Position numbers and translations under genes: made by a program. From Prevotellaceae bacterium (GTDB lineage Bacteria > Bacteroidota > Bacteroidia > Bacteroidales > UBA932): a DNA stretch of 40,396 bases. The stretch lies in assembly GCA_031290935.1 (NCBI GenBank), contig JAISLK010000006.1, positions 1 to 40,396 of the forward strand. The letters are read 5' to 3'. Of the stretch, positions 26,391 through 35,325 are shown piece by piece. How positions within the stretch are numbered: the stretch's first letter is position 1; the number at the start of each line of letters is the position of its first letter. The notes under the pieces are model-generated. The model saw nothing but the letters and a program-made list of their open reading frames with translations. It was not told the origin of the DNA and ran no database searches.

Positions 26391-27272
26391 TTATAACGTT
26401 TGCTTGCTCTCGACGGTTACTTCGGGGGCGGTTTTCTTAATCATGCCTTGCAGGGTGGCGCCGGGGCCTAATTCTATAAAGTCCGTAGCGCCGTCGGCTA
26501 CCATGTTTTGAATAATCTGTGTCCAGCGGACGGAGGCGGTGAGCTGCGCTATCAGGTTTTTCTTTATCTGTTCGGGGTGGGTGTAGGGTTTGGCGTCCAC
26601 GTTTTGATACACCGGGCAGCGCGGCGACTTAAAGGGCGTGGCATGGATAGCGGCTTCCAGCTCCTGCCGAGCCGGCTCCATCAGCGGCGAATGGAATGCG
26701 CCGCTCACCGGAAGCAGCATGGCTCGTTTGGCGCCGGCGGCTTTCAGCTGTTCGCAGGCGGCTTCTACCGCAGCCACCGTTCCGGAAATGACTAATTGCC
26801 CCGGGCAATTGTAGTTGGCAGGCACGACGATGCCGTCAATGCGCTGGCAGATTTTTTCAATCCTGTTATCATCCAGGCCGAGTATGGCGGCCATCGTGGA
26901 AGGCTGCTGTTCGCAGGCTTTTTGCATGGCGGCGGCGCGGGCGGCGACTAATTTCAGCCCGTCTTCAAAGCTCACAGCTCCTGCGGCAACCAGGGCGGAA
27001 AATTCGCCCAGCGAGTGCCCGGCAACCATTTTCGGGGCAAAGCCCGCGGACACTTTCGCCAGGATGACGGAATGCAAAAACACCGCCGGTTGCGTAACGC
27101 GGGTTTGTTTCAAATCGTCGGCGCTGCCGGAAAACATGCTGTCGGTAATACGGAAACCAAGCAGATTGTTTGCCTGTTCAAACAGTTCCTTTGCCTGCGG
27201 CGTCTGTTCATACAAGTCCTTTCCCATACCCGAAAATTGTGCTCCCTGACCGGGAAATACGAATGCTTTCAT
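26391..27272 (-). CDS. fabD: Malonyl-CoA:ACP transacylase
   Basis: A 293-aa enzyme that loads malonyl onto acyl carrier protein for fatty-acid synthesis. The sequence has FVFPGQGAQFSGMGKDLY at the start, the nucleophile Ser87 in GHSLGE, and His194 in GAFHSPLM as its partner. It stands alone rather than in a fab cluster. A TATCTTTG element lies 24 bp upstream of the ATG. Confidence 0.96.
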   Translation of the reverse strand: MKAFVFPGQGAQFSGMGKDLYEQTPQAKELFEQANNLLGFRITDSMFSGSADDLKQTRVTQPAVFLHSVILAKVSAGFAPKMVAGHSLGEFSALVAAGAVSFEDGLKLVAARAAAMQKACEQQPSTMAAILGLDDNRIEKICQRIDGIVVPANYNCPGQLVISGTVAAVEAACEQLKAAGAKRAMLLPVSGAFHSPLMEPARQELEAAIHATPFKSPRCPVYQNVDAKPYTHPEQIKKNLIAQLTASVRWTQIIQNMVADGATDFIELGPGATLQGMIKKTAPEVTVESKQTL

Positions 27273-27296
27273 TGTTCTAAATTTTTAAAATGGACG

Positions 27297-27304
27297 CAAA
27301 GATA
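27297..27304 (-). promoter_or_regulatory. -7 promoter element for fabD
   Basis: TATCTTTG on the minus strand, 24 bp upstream of the fabD ATG. The -33 region is T/A-rich without a clear TTG. Confidence 0.5.
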
Positions 27305-27391
27305 CACATTTTTTTCTTTGTGGATGCTTAGGGGAAAAGGTGATAATGTGACGATTTGAAAATGCAAAGATTTCAAGATTTCATGATTTAA

Positions 27392-27417
27392 GGCTGCCGC
27401 CAGCCAACTCATAACTC
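27392..27417. repeat. GC-core palindrome with heptamer arm
   Basis: GGCTGCCGCCAGCC is flanked by AGATTTC/ATGATTT words on the left and AACTCAT words on the right. It is another copy of the window-wide element, between fabD and coaD. Confidence 0.6.
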
Positions 27418-27531
27418 AAAAAAAGCATTTTTTTCTCTCCAAATTTGCCCATTCCGATATGCTCTGTAAAAAGTCGCGAAGAACGAACAGGATGCGCCGC
27501 CGTAATGTAAAAAATGGGCGTCAACGCCGAA

Positions 27532-27594
27532 ATTGCTGAAGCCAACAATCCAATTGCTGAAGTCAACATTTCCATTACTGAAGTCAACAATTCG
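27532..27594. repeat. 21-bp tandem array, three copies plus a degenerate one
   Basis: Three units of exactly 21 bp, each with ATT[G/A]CTGAAG[C/T]CAACA followed by variable bases. A partial unit (GTCAACGCCGAA) precedes them. A 42-codon plus-strand frame from ATG 27514 to TGA 27642 reads the repeats as IAEANNP/IAEVNIS/ITEVNNS. It has no RBS, and its stop comes from the next heptamer block. I consider a gene unlikely. Confidence 0.8.
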
Positions 27595-27611
27595 GCGGCA
27601 AAAAACAACAA

Positions 27612-27687
27612 AATAACAGGAGTGATGAATTATGAATTATGAGTTATGAATTATGAATTATGAATTATGAATTGGGGGGCGGCAGCC
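27612..27687. repeat. Heptamer island (TTATGAA words) with GC core
   Basis: About six tandem copies of ATGAATT/GAATTAT words (27622-27672) end at GGGCGGCAGCC. The word is the reverse complement of the ATTCATA word found between etfA and etfB, 24 kb away. Together with the 21-bp array and the upstream palindrome it occupies the 430-bp gap between coaD and fabD. Confidence 0.8.
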
Positions 27688-27704
27688 ACATTAATCACTT
27701 TCCA

Positions 27705-28172
27705 CTAAAATTCTATCTTCATTCCTTTGGGAATAAAGGCGGATACGTCTCCGTGGTATAAGAGGATGTCGCGGACGACGGAGGAGCAAATATAGGCATG
27801 TTCCGGGCGCGAAGGGAAAAACACCGTATCAATATCCGGCGAAAGCCTTTGGTTGGCTTGCGCCATAATATTTTCAAAGTTATAATCTACCAGCGTGCGG
27901 ATACCGCGAATAATAAAATGGCTGTGGTATTGCCGGCAAAAATCAACGGTCATGGTATCGTATATCACTACCTCGACCTTGCCGGCGCAGGGTTGCACGG
28001 CCTGTTTTATCATGTTGATACGCGCTTCGGCGGAGAAAAGCGTTTGCTTGTTCCGGTTGTCGCCGATAGTCGCGATAATGACTTTGTCGAAAATCCGCAA
28101 TGCACGTTGCACTACATCGAAATGCCCGATAGTAAACGGGTCGAAAGTACCGGGAAAAATGGCTGTTTTCAT
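27705..28172 (-). CDS. coaD: Phosphopantetheine adenylyltransferase
   Basis: A 155-aa enzyme for the penultimate step of coenzyme A synthesis (4'-phosphopantetheine plus ATP to dephospho-CoA). It shows the nucleotidyltransferase motif FPGTFDPFTIGH (TIGH at 14-17), IRGIRTLVDYNFE, and the C-terminal SSVVRD motif. It is the last gene of the Omp85-lon-ung-coaD run, 23 bp after ung. Confidence 0.97.
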   Translation of the reverse strand: MKTAIFPGTFDPFTIGHFDVVQRALRIFDKVIIATIGDNRNKQTLFSAEARINMIKQAVQPCAGKVEVVIYDTMTVDFCRQYHSHFIIRGIRTLVDYNFENIMAQANQRLSPDIDTVFFPSRPEHAYICSSVVRDILLYHGDVSAFIPKGMKIEF

Positions 28173-28195
28173 GTTGATGTGATGATGATTCAGGA

Positions 28196-28867
28196 CTAAA
28201 TAATCCTCCAGTCAACAAGCGGCAGGCCTTGTTGGCGGAGGATTTCGTTGGTTTGGGAAAAATGCCGGCATCCGAAGAAGCGCCCGCCCGACAGCGGCGA
28301 GGGATGCGCCGCTTCCAGGACAAAATGTTTGGAAGTATCAATCAGCGTTCTTTTGTTGCGGGCAAAATTGCCCCAGAGCAAAAACACAACGCCTGTTTTA
28401 TTTCGCGACAGCGTAGCAATAACCGCATCGGTAAAGGTTTCCCAACCGATTTTGCTGTGCGACATGGGTTCGCCGGCGCGTACGGTGAGGGCGGCGTTGA
28501 GCAGGAATACGCCCTGTTCCGTCCATTTTTCCAGGCAGCCGTGCGATGGCGGCGCAATGCCCAAATCGGTTTCTATTTCTTTAAAAATGTTTAGCAACGA
28601 CGGCGGCGGCTTCACGCCGCGCTGCACCGAGAAGCACAGCCCGTGCGCCTGTCCTGCGCCATGGTAAGGGTCTTGCCCCAGTATGACCACTTTTACTTTG
28701 TCGAACGGCGTTTTGTCGAAAGCGTTAAAAATAAGTTTCGGCGGCGGGTAAATGGTTTTCCCGGCCAGCATGTCATTGCGTACGGAGGTAGAAACAGCCG
28801 CAAAATAAGGCTTCTCGAATTCGGCCTGCAAAGCGGCTTTCCAACTTTCTTCTATTTTTACGTCCAT
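28196..28867 (-). CDS. ung: Uracil-DNA glycosylase, family 1
   Basis: This 223-aa DNA repair enzyme removes uracil from DNA. The water-activating motif GQDPYHG is at 64-70 with catalytic Asp66. The uracil pocket includes GLCFSV, and the leucine intercalation loop is HPSPLS at 188-193. It lies between lon and coaD with short gaps (27 and 23 bp), so it is probably co-transcribed. Confidence 0.97.
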   Translation of the reverse strand: MDVKIEESWKAALQAEFEKPYFAAVSTSVRNDMLAGKTIYPPPKLIFNAFDKTPFDKVKVVILGQDPYHGAGQAHGLCFSVQRGVKPPPSLLNIFKEIETDLGIAPPSHGCLEKWTEQGVFLLNAALTVRAGEPMSHSKIGWETFTDAVIATLSRNKTGVVFLLWGNFARNKRTLIDTSKHFVLEAAHPSPLSGGRFFGCRHFSQTNEILRQQGLPLVDWRII

Positions 28868-28894
28868 AATAAATTACGGTTACAGGTAAATTAT

Positions 28895-31303
28895 TCAAGC
28901 GGCTTTTTCGTCCAGCAGGGCAAATGCCAAGACTTCTGCAATGGTTTTTACATAATGGAACCGGAGCCCCTGTATGTAAATTTTTTTTATGGATTTAATA
29001 TCTTTTTCGTTGTCCGCCGAGAGTACAATATCTTTAATCCCGGCGCGTTTGGCGGCTAATATTTTTTCTTTAATGCCGCCCACCGGCAATACTTTTCCGC
29101 GCAGGGTTATTTCGCCGGTCATGGCGGTACCTTTGCGCACCTTGCGGTTCGTAAACGCCGAAGCGATGGAGGTAATCATGGCGACGCCCGCCGACGGCCC
29201 GTCCTTCGGAATAGCGCCTTCCGGCACATGCACATGCACGTTCCACCCGTCGAACTGTTCGGGCGGGAGTTGCAGCAAACCGGCATGCGCTTTGACATAT
29301 TGCAGCGCCAGCATTGCCGATTCTTTCATTACATCGCCCAGGTTCCCGGTGATAGTCAGCGTGCCTTTTCCCTTGCTCAAACTGGTTTCTATAAACAAAA
29401 TTTCGCCGCCGTTTTCCGTCCATGCCAACCCCGTTACAACGCCGGAAAATTCGTTGCCTTGATACATTTCCTTTAAAAACTTCGGCGGGCCAAGGATGGC
29501 GGCCATCATTCCGGCGGAAAGCGCTGGTTTTACTTTTTCGTCGGAGGCGATTTTTTTGGCATACGACCGCGCGATTTTTGCCAGCTGCTTATCCAGCGTG
29601 CGCACGCCTGCTTCGTGCGTGTAGTGGTCGATAATCAGCTCCATCACCCTGTCCGAAATTTGGATGGCGCCCGGCAGCAGGCCATGCGCGTCCAATTGTT
29701 TTGCCAGCAAGTGCTGGCGGGCGATTTGTATTTTTTCTTCCACGAGATAGCCGCTCATGTTTATCATCTCCATGCGGTCGCGCAAGGCGGGATGAATGCG
29801 CTCAATGCTATTGGCGGTGGTAATGAACAGGACTTTTGACAAGTCGTAGTCAAGTTCGAGGTAGTTATCGTGAAAGGCGTTGTTTTGTTCCGGGTCCAGC
29901 ACTTCCAGCAAGGCCGACGAGGGGTCGCCGCGGAAATCATTGCCGACTTTGTCAATTTCGTCCAGCATGATGACCGGGTTGCCCGATTTGCATTTTTTTA
30001 TTGTCTGGATAATCCGCCCGGGCATGGCGCCGATGTAGGTTTTGCGATGCCCCCGTATTTCCGCTTCGTCATGCAGGCCGCCCAGCGAGATGCGCCCGAA
30101 GGAACGCTCCAGTGCGCGTGCAATGGATTTCCCCAGCGATGTTTTCCCCACGCCGGGAGGGCCGAAGAAGCACAGGATGGGCGATTTCAAATCGCCTTTC
30201 AACTTGATTACCGCCAAATGTTCGAGGACACGGTCTTTCACCTGGTCTAATCCGAAATGGTCTTCGTCCAGGATTTTTTGTGCATTTTTCAAGTTCAAAT
30301 TGTCGGTGGTATATTCATCCCAGGGCAGCTCTACCAAGGTCTGCAGGTAATTGAACTGGATACTGTAATCCGCCATATTCGGATTGGCGCGTTCCAGTTT
30401 CTGCACTTCCTTTTCAAATATATCGCCGGTTTCTTTCGGCCATTTTTTTGTTTTCGCTTTCTCGCGCAATTCTTTCAGCTCATCGTCCATTTTTCCGATG
30501 CCCAACTCGTCTTTGATTGTTTTAAGCTGGTTGTGCAGGTAGTATTCGCGTTGTTGCTGGCTGATTTCCGTATGCACTTTTTGCTGTATGTCGTTACGGA
30601 TTTTCAGTACTTCGATTTGTTTATTCAGCAACCCCAGGAGTTTGGTAGCGCGCAGGGCGATGTCGTCTTCTTCGAGCAACTGCTGCTTGTCAAGCGCGTT
30701 TTCCAATTCCAGGCTGGAGGCGATGAAATGGATTAAAAAACTGTAGCTGTCCATATTTTTCACGGCATATTCTACTTCCTGCGGCAGGTAAGGCGACAGT
30801 TTGATAATATGCAACGCGGCATCACGGATGGATCCGATAAGCGCTTCAAAGTTTTTATCGGGAAGCGTGGGCACAATGTTTTTGCGTACTTTTATTGTAG
30901 CCACAAAGTACGGGTCGTCGGCCACAAAACGGACAATTTCAAAACGCCGGACGCCCTGTAAAATGGCGGTAACAGCGCCGTCGGGCATTTCAATTATCTT
31001 TAAAATTTTTGCAATGGTGCCGACTTTCTGCAAATCTTCCGCCTTTGGGTCGTCGATTTTGGCGTCTTTTTGTATAAGCACGCCCAGCATCTGTGCGCCG
31101 GTGTGTACTTCGCGAATAAGCCGGATGGACTTCTCGCGGCTGACGGTAATAGGTATGACCATTCCGGGGAACAGCACGGCATTGCGCAGGGGCAGCAACG
31201 CCAAGTGTTTTGGAATATCTTTAGTTTTAACGCCCGCTTCTTCTTCCGGGAAAATCGGGATATAATCAATATCTTCGTTTCCCCAACTGTTCATGTAAAA
31301 CAT
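28895..31303 (-). CDS. lon: ATP-dependent Lon protease
   Basis: This 802-aa cytosolic protease has an N-terminal LON substrate domain (about 30-240, [17 protein letters not shown]). The AAA+ module has Walker A GPPGVGKT at 381-388 and Walker [10 protein letters not shown] around 444-452. The C-terminal serine protease domain has the dyad Ser704 in KDGPSAG and Lys747 in GGIKEK, with the same 43-residue spacing as in E. coli. A second ATG three codons downstream could also serve as start. It follows an Omp85-like gene by 45 bp with no obvious promoter between them. Confidence 0.97.
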   Translation of the reverse strand: MFYMNSWGNEDIDYIPIFPEEEAGVKTKDIPKHLALLPLRNAVLFPGMVIPITVSREKSIRLIREVHTGAQMLGVLIQKDAKIDDPKAEDLQKVGTIAKILKIIEMPDGAVTAILQGVRRFEIVRFVADDPYFVATIKVRKNIVPTLPDKNFEALIGSIRDAALHIIKLSPYLPQEVEYAVKNMDSYSFLIHFIASSLELENALDKQQLLEEDDIALRATKLLGLLNKQIEVLKIRNDIQQKVHTEISQQQREYYLHNQLKTIKDELGIGKMDDELKELREKAKTKKWPKETGDIFEKEVQKLERANPNMADYSIQFNYLQTLVELPWDEYTTDNLNLKNAQKILDEDHFGLDQVKDRVLEHLAVIKLKGDLKSPILCFFGPPGVGKTSLGKSIARALERSFGRISLGGLHDEAEIRGHRKTYIGAMPGRIIQTIKKCKSGNPVIMLDEIDKVGNDFRGDPSSALLEVLDPEQNNAFHDNYLELDYDLSKVLFITTANSIERIHPALRDRMEMINMSGYLVEEKIQIARQHLLAKQLDAHGLLPGAIQISDRVMELIIDHYTHEAGVRTLDKQLAKIARSYAKKIASDEKVKPALSAGMMAAILGPPKFLKEMYQGNEFSGVVTGLAWTENGGEILFIETSLSKGKGTLTITGNLGDVMKESAMLALQYVKAHAGLLQLPPEQFDGWNVHVHVPEGAIPKDGPSAGVAMITSIASAFTNRKVRKGTAMTGEITLRGKVLPVGGIKEKILAAKRAGIKDIVLSADNEKDIKSIKKIYIQGLRFHYVKTIAEVLAFALLDEKAA

Positions 31304-31348
31304 ATCTTTTATTTGCTGTTTTTTTTCATTTGTTTTTTTCGCGATTAC

Positions 31349-32731
31349 TTAAAAGAAGGGAGTAATCAACGTAATATAAAAGCCTCCTTCCCGCTTTTTA
31401 TTTACCGAATAATCCACCCGTATAACGATGTCATAATAGGTAACCAAATCCAGCCCCGCGCCGCCGCCATACAGGAAAACGTTTTCAAAAGTATTGCCCT
31501 GCGCCGGATAGTGGTTGTAAATATAACCAAAGTCGGAAAATACGTTGGCATAAAGCGTAAAATGGATTTTATTAAACTTGGACAGGGCCGACAGCCATTT
31601 TATTTCTACCACTTGCGTTGGCATCACCAGAAAACGCAGCGTATTTTTCATCAACGCAAAATAATGGCCATCCATCACGTAATCTTCATACCCGCGTAAA
31701 TAGTTGCTCCCGTAACCTAACGCTTTTTCCTCAAGGTAGGATTGCGTATTGGCGACAGTCATTTTCCCATTCAGCACGCCGGCGTAGAACCAGCGTGCGG
31801 CAAGCGTTTTGTAAAAGCCGAACTCGGGATACACGGAGGTGGACACCAGGCTGCCGTCAAGTGCAATATCTATTTTGCCGGTGAGTTTGAAAAAGGTTCC
31901 TTCCAGTGGATAGAAATGCACGTCGCGGCGGTCATTGGCGTACGAATACGCAAGGTTGATATTGCTCCGGCGGGTATGATTGCCGCCCCAGTAATGCCGG
32001 TTCAGCGCGAGCAACGTATCGTCAATATTCGTATGCTCAAAAGTAATGCCGACGGTATGGCGTTCGTTAATGCCCGGCCGGTATAAATAGTTAATGCCCG
32101 CCGAATAATGTTGCCTGATAGGGTTCCCGTCAATCGTTACATACAAGGGTTTGTTGCTTTCCGTTTTGTACGCCGTATTATGCACGATATCGTAGGAAGT
32201 GGAAAAACCGAATAAATGGCGTTTGGCACGGTCAAGCGCAATATCGGAATAGGAAAGCGACACGCCTTTTTGATAACCGAGGCGGCCGGTAACATGTAAT
32301 TTTTCATTCAGCCCGCGCATGTTTTGGATATCCACGCCGGCGCCGACCGAAAACCGCGACCAGTTGGGATTGCGTATCCAGGTGCTGATATTGCGGTCTT
32401 CAAACACCAAATCAACGACCGGCCAGATATACCAGCGTTCCTCCACTTTGACGCCAATATTCACTGCCGTACCGGAAACTGTATCAGCCGTAACATATAC
32501 GTAATTAAACAGGGAAGTATTGATAATATTATTCCGGGATACATCCAGCACATTTTGCAGCTGGGCGGCGGCCACCGTATCGCCTTTGGAAAAAACAAGC
32601 TCCCGCAAAATTACCGATTCGCGCGATTGCCTGTTCCCGGTAATGGAAATATCGTTAATTACTATGTCCTGCGCCATTACCATTCCACTAAACAGTGCCA
32701 TAACCAAAAAAATATGATACCGTAATTTCAT
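31349..32731 (-). CDS. Omp85/BamA-TamA-like outer-membrane protein with one POTRA domain
   Basis: A 460-aa protein with an N-terminal signal peptide (about 1-20, ending GMVMA). A single POTRA-like domain covers about 22-95 (INDISITGNRQSRESVILREL, then FNYVYV and VEERWYIWP). The rest is an alternating-residue beta-barrel ending in the aromatic TPFF, the usual outer-membrane signature. It is far shorter than BamA, which has five POTRA domains. It is more like the short FhaC/TamA-type or Bacteroidota-specific Omp85 proteins, so a BamA assignment would be wrong. The cargo is unknown. Confidence 0.8.
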   Translation of the reverse strand: MKLRYHIFLVMALFSGMVMAQDIVINDISITGNRQSRESVILRELVFSKGDTVAAAQLQNVLDVSRNNIINTSLFNYVYVTADTVSGTAVNIGVKVEERWYIWPVVDLVFEDRNISTWIRNPNWSRFSVGAGVDIQNMRGLNEKLHVTGRLGYQKGVSLSYSDIALDRAKRHLFGFSTSYDIVHNTAYKTESNKPLYVTIDGNPIRQHYSAGINYLYRPGINERHTVGITFEHTNIDDTLLALNRHYWGGNHTRRSNINLAYSYANDRRDVHFYPLEGTFFKLTGKIDIALDGSLVSTSVYPEFGFYKTLAARWFYAGVLNGKMTVANTQSYLEEKALGYGSNYLRGYEDYVMDGHYFALMKNTLRFLVMPTQVVEIKWLSALSKFNKIHFTLYANVFSDFGYIYNHYPAQGNTFENVFLYGGGAGLDLVTYYDIVIRVDYSVNKKREGGFYITLITPFF

Positions 32732-32827
32732 AAAAGGGCGTAAAGGTATAAAAAAAAATAGATATGGACAATGATAGTGCCCCGTTACGACGTCGGGACA
32801 GGAAAGATTTACAAATTTACAGATTTA

Positions 32828-32842
32828 GGCTGGCGCCAGCGC
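32828..32842. repeat. GC-core palindrome in the divergent gap
   Basis: GGCTGGCGCCAGC follows AGATTTA/ACAAATTT words. The 400-bp gap between the Omp85-like gene and the RRM gene also holds the RRM promoter and about 200 bp (32845-33030) in which I recognise nothing. A short minus-strand frame ending in FPHYREILCCMVRSLMYL could be a gene remnant but cannot be identified. Confidence 0.55.
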
Positions 32843-33040
32843 TTAGAGGTACATTAGCGAGCGCACCATGCAGCAAAGGATTTCGCGATAGTGAGGAAAA
32901 TCGGCTTGAACTTGCTTAAAAAGGATGCAGGGCAAGAATCGCTACGCACGAAACGCCTAAAAACCGCCTGGAATAAAGCCCCCCTTATTAAGTTGCTTCA
33001 AATTTAAATGCGTTTGCCTTTCAAAAAAATAAAAATTTAA

Positions 33041-33071
33041 TTTGGAATTATCATTTATTTGAGTACCTTTG
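33041..33071 (+). promoter_or_regulatory. Canonical Bacteroidota promoter for the RRM gene
   Basis: TTTG at 33041-33044, 19 bp, then TACCTTTG at 33064-33071 agrees with the TTTG-N19-TAnnTTTG consensus. It is the best promoter in the window. Transcription should begin within a few bases of 33076, at the foot of the leader hairpin. Confidence 0.85.
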
Positions 33072-33073
33072 TG

Positions 33074-33108
33074 CTGCTATTTTCTTTTTTTATTAAAAAA
33101 AATAGCAG
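33074..33108 (+). promoter_or_regulatory. 5' leader hairpin of the RRM gene
   Basis: CTGCTATTTT (33074-33083) pairs perfectly with AAAATAGCAG (33099-33108), and U-rich and A-rich stretches extend the stem inward. It sits at the predicted 5' end of the mRNA, about 30 bp before the ATG. It may stabilise the mRNA or be an autoregulatory or temperature-responsive element for the RNA-binding protein. Confidence 0.65.
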
Positions 33109-33138
33109 TTCAATTTTTATTAATTTTATTTTTGTTCT

Positions 33139-33402
33139 ATGAACATTTTTATTTCCGGCTTAAATTTTAAAGCCTCTGATGAAGACTTGAAACAAGTTTT
33201 CTCTGCTTACGGTACAGTATCGTCAGCTAAAATTATCACTGAACGCGGTACCCATCGCTCCAAAGGTTATGGGTTCGTGGAAATGCCTAATGATGCAGAA
33301 GGCAACAAGGCTATCAATGCCCTTAACGGCAGTGAGCACCTTGGTCGCTCGATTAACGTATCGGTAGCGCGTGAAAGAGTGGAACACGACCGCAGTTATT
33401 AA
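33139..33402 (+). CDS. RRM-type RNA-binding protein
   Basis: An 87-aa single RNA-recognition motif protein. RNP2 is IFISGL (3-8) and RNP1 is KGYGFVEM (42-49), with the aromatic residues that stack on RNA. The C-terminus is a short charged tail (RERVEHDRSY). Bacteroidota carry several such small RRM proteins, which have been linked to post-transcriptional control of carbohydrate and surface genes. It has its own strong promoter, a structured leader and a terminator, so it is a well-expressed single-gene unit. Confidence 0.95.
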   Translation: MNIFISGLNFKASDEDLKQVFSAYGTVSSAKIITERGTHRSKGYGFVEMPNDAEGNKAINALNGSEHLGRSINVSVARERVEHDRSY

Positions 33403-33428
33403 CAGTAGGCGGCTTTGAAAGCCGGGTA

Positions 33429-33472
33429 CTTTCACATGAAATTATATATTCTCTAATATATAAGTGAAATTG
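33429..33472. repeat. Small inverted repeat after the RRM gene
   Basis: TATATATT, a CTCT loop, then AATATATA, with outer TTTCAC/GTGAAA partly pairing. It lies between the RRM stop and the terminator and may protect the 3' end of the mRNA. Confidence 0.4.
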
Positions 33473-33486
33473 CTGCTAATTTGAAG

Positions 33487-33518
33487 AAAAATTCGTTTGG
33501 TTACCAAACGAATTTTTT
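33487..33518. terminator. Bidirectional terminator between convergent genes
   Basis: AAAATTCGTTTGG and CCAAACGAATTTT pair around a TTA loop, giving a stem of at least 13 bp flanked by A and T tracts. It ends the RRM transcript on plus and the GNAT/DUF2156 transcript on minus. Confidence 0.88.
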
Positions 33519-33536
33519 GTTTTATTACCACAGCGG

Positions 33537-34382
33537 CTAATCTTTCAATAGATTTACATATGCATTGATGGTAGAAACTGCAGCCGGCGGCGGAATCAAC
33601 CATTTTAACATGGCCAGCGGCACGGTTGTTCCCCGCTTTGCCCACAGGGGGCTATCCACTGCCAGGTGGCAGATGAAATAACGGCAGTGCGCATATTGTT
33701 GTTTCAAAAAATACAAGGCTGCCGGCGCCAAAGCCGGCGTTAAAGCCACTTCTTTTAGCAGCAGGGCGTCGCCGCTCGGCGCTGTTACTGCATATCCTTC
33801 GTCATCGCCTTGAGAAAAATAATACACATCGCCTTGCAGCAGGCGGCTTTCTTTTAATATATACGACAATGCCGCGCTATCCCAGCGGACAAAAAAACAG
33901 CCCTGTGCAAAATAACGTTCCCGCAAATTAAAAAATGTACCGGCCTCTGACAGCGGCGCTCCTTCCAGCGCTTCTTCCGGCGCAATTTCTTCTGCGGAAA
34001 ATTTAACGACACGACGATAAAAAACCGTTGAAAAACCTTGCCGCGCATAGAAGGGAAACAACTCCGGCGTAGCGGGCGCAACTATTTCCAGCGCGCAATT
34101 TTCCGCCCTTGCCTGCTCGTCGGCCTGCTGCGCCAAGGCAAAAGAAAAGCCTTTATTTCGGAACTCCGGTAATGTGGCTACCGCATAGACGTAACGCGCC
34201 GCAAATTCTTTGTGCGGCGTAACGACGGTAGCGGGCAACAGCGTCATCATCGCCGCCCCCCTGCCTGCTTTGCAATATACCAAAGTATTTTCAGAACGGT
34301 ATCGCTCGGAGAAATAAAAATCAATATACCTGTCGGAGTCATTAAAACACGCACGCCAAATATTTTTCAACTCTTCTATCAT
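33537..34382 (-). CDS. GNAT family N-acetyltransferase
   Basis: A 281-aa protein whose first half is a GNAT domain. The acetyl-CoA motif A region is AVATLPEFRNKGFSFAL (66-82), followed by LEIVAPATPELFPFYARQGF (motif B). The C-terminal half is not recognised; some Eis-like acetyltransferases have a similar layout but are longer. Its ATG overlaps the stop of the DUF2156 gene by 4 bp, so the two are translated together. The substrate is unknown. Confidence 0.83.
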   Translation of the reverse strand: MIEELKNIWRACFNDSDRYIDFYFSERYRSENTLVYCKAGRGAAMMTLLPATVVTPHKEFAARYVYAVATLPEFRNKGFSFALAQQADEQARAENCALEIVAPATPELFPFYARQGFSTVFYRRVVKFSAEEIAPEEALEGAPLSEAGTFFNLRERYFAQGCFFVRWDSAALSYILKESRLLQGDVYYFSQGDDEGYAVTAPSGDALLLKEVALTPALAPAALYFLKQQYAHCRYFICHLAVDSPLWAKRGTTVPLAMLKWLIPPPAAVSTINAYVNLLKD

Positions 34383-35272
34383 GCGGTGATAAGCGCGGCG
34401 CTGTATTTTTCAATCATAAATGCCGGGCGGTACGACAGCTTCGCTTTACGCAACCCCTCGTCGCCGGTATCGTCTTCGCGGTTGATATATTTTAAATGCG
34501 CGGCATGCCGTTCGGCAAATTCCCGGTTGATGGCCTGGTAAGCGCCCGGAAATTTTTCGCCAAAAGCCTTTTCGATATGTACAATAAATGTATCGGAATT
34601 TATTTGTTCGCCCACCGTGTAGGCTATCACTTTCCCGTCTGCCCGCAGCAAGCCGCCAGCCAGCATTTCGTCGGAAAAATAATTCAATGCACGGCGCACC
34701 GCACAGGTTTCCGCCTGCAACGAAGAATTTTCATGGCAGGCATATATGCGGCACCATTCTTCGTTCATCTGCACGCACTCTTGTAAATTTGCTGCGGTAA
34801 CAGATTCGTAATGCCACTCGAAATTTTTATTAAACCGTGAAATCAAGTTACGTTTGGATTGAAATTTTTTCCCCGATAAATTTATCAAATCCCCGGAATG
34901 ATAAATATAATCATAGGTATTCCGCCACGCAGTAAAATGAAAACGCCCGGGAAATAACTGCTCCAATAATTGCTTCCCTTCCGCCTGTATGGCACGCAAC
35001 ACAAAGGGATGCCCCAGCGCGGCGGCGTCGTTTATCATGGCTGTTATGGCCGCTTCCAGATTGCCGGCGCCGGCCGGGTAAAGATAGCTTTTCCGCTCCC
35101 TGCCGCCACGGCACAATAAAAAATCCTCGAAAAAAGCCACCTCACTGTTAAATGCTTTCGACCAGTTAAAAATATTTGCAAAAGAATATTCCGCAGCGCG
35201 GAAATCGGATAATTTTAATACAGCGTTTATTTTCTCCCTGTCGGCAAAGGTTATTGCCTGAAAGTTTATCAT
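34379..35272 (-). CDS. DUF2156 / phosphatidylglycerol lysyltransferase C-terminal-like protein
   Basis: A 297-aa soluble protein. FADREKINAVLKLSDFRAAEYSFANIF at the start and the central WRNTYDYIYHSGDLINLSGKKFQSKRN are characteristic of DUF2156. KAFGEKFPGAYQAINREFAE and YINREDDTGDEGLRKAKLSYRP follow, so the family match is good. DUF2156 has a double GNAT fold related to the aminoacyl-transfer domain of MprF and to Fem transferases. No membrane domain is present, so a lipid-modifying role is doubtful. It is coupled to the GNAT gene downstream. Confidence 0.85.
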   Translation of the reverse strand: MINFQAITFADREKINAVLKLSDFRAAEYSFANIFNWSKAFNSEVAFFEDFLLCRGGRERKSYLYPAGAGNLEAAITAMINDAAALGHPFVLRAIQAEGKQLLEQLFPGRFHFTAWRNTYDYIYHSGDLINLSGKKFQSKRNLISRFNKNFEWHYESVTAANLQECVQMNEEWCRIYACHENSSLQAETCAVRRALNYFSDEMLAGGLLRADGKVIAYTVGEQINSDTFIVHIEKAFGEKFPGAYQAINREFAERHAAHLKYINREDDTGDEGLRKAKLSYRPAFMIEKYSAALITA

Positions 35273-35312
35273 ATATTTTATCTAAAATAACTAACTTTAC
35301 AAAAAAAAATTG

Positions 35313-35320
35313 TACCTTTG
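35313..35320 (+). promoter_or_regulatory. -7 promoter element for the response regulator
   Basis: TACCTTTG on the plus strand, 60 bp upstream of the ATG at 35381. A TTG at -33 is not evident. Confidence 0.5.
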
Positions 35321-35325
35321 ACCGG

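Noticed and set aside
27514-27642. 42-codon plus-strand ORF over the small 21-bp array
   Set aside because: No RBS or promoter, and the stop comes from the neighbouring heptamer block; treated as a by-product of the repeat.
31349-32731. Assignment of the Omp85-like gene as BamA
   Set aside because: At 460 aa with one POTRA domain it is too short for BamA, which needs five POTRA domains; only a general Omp85 call is justified.
32845-33030. Possible small RNA or gene remnant upstream of the RRM promoter
   Set aside because: No promoter, hairpin-plus-T-tract or recognisable protein motif could be supported; only a short frame ending SLMYL is seen.
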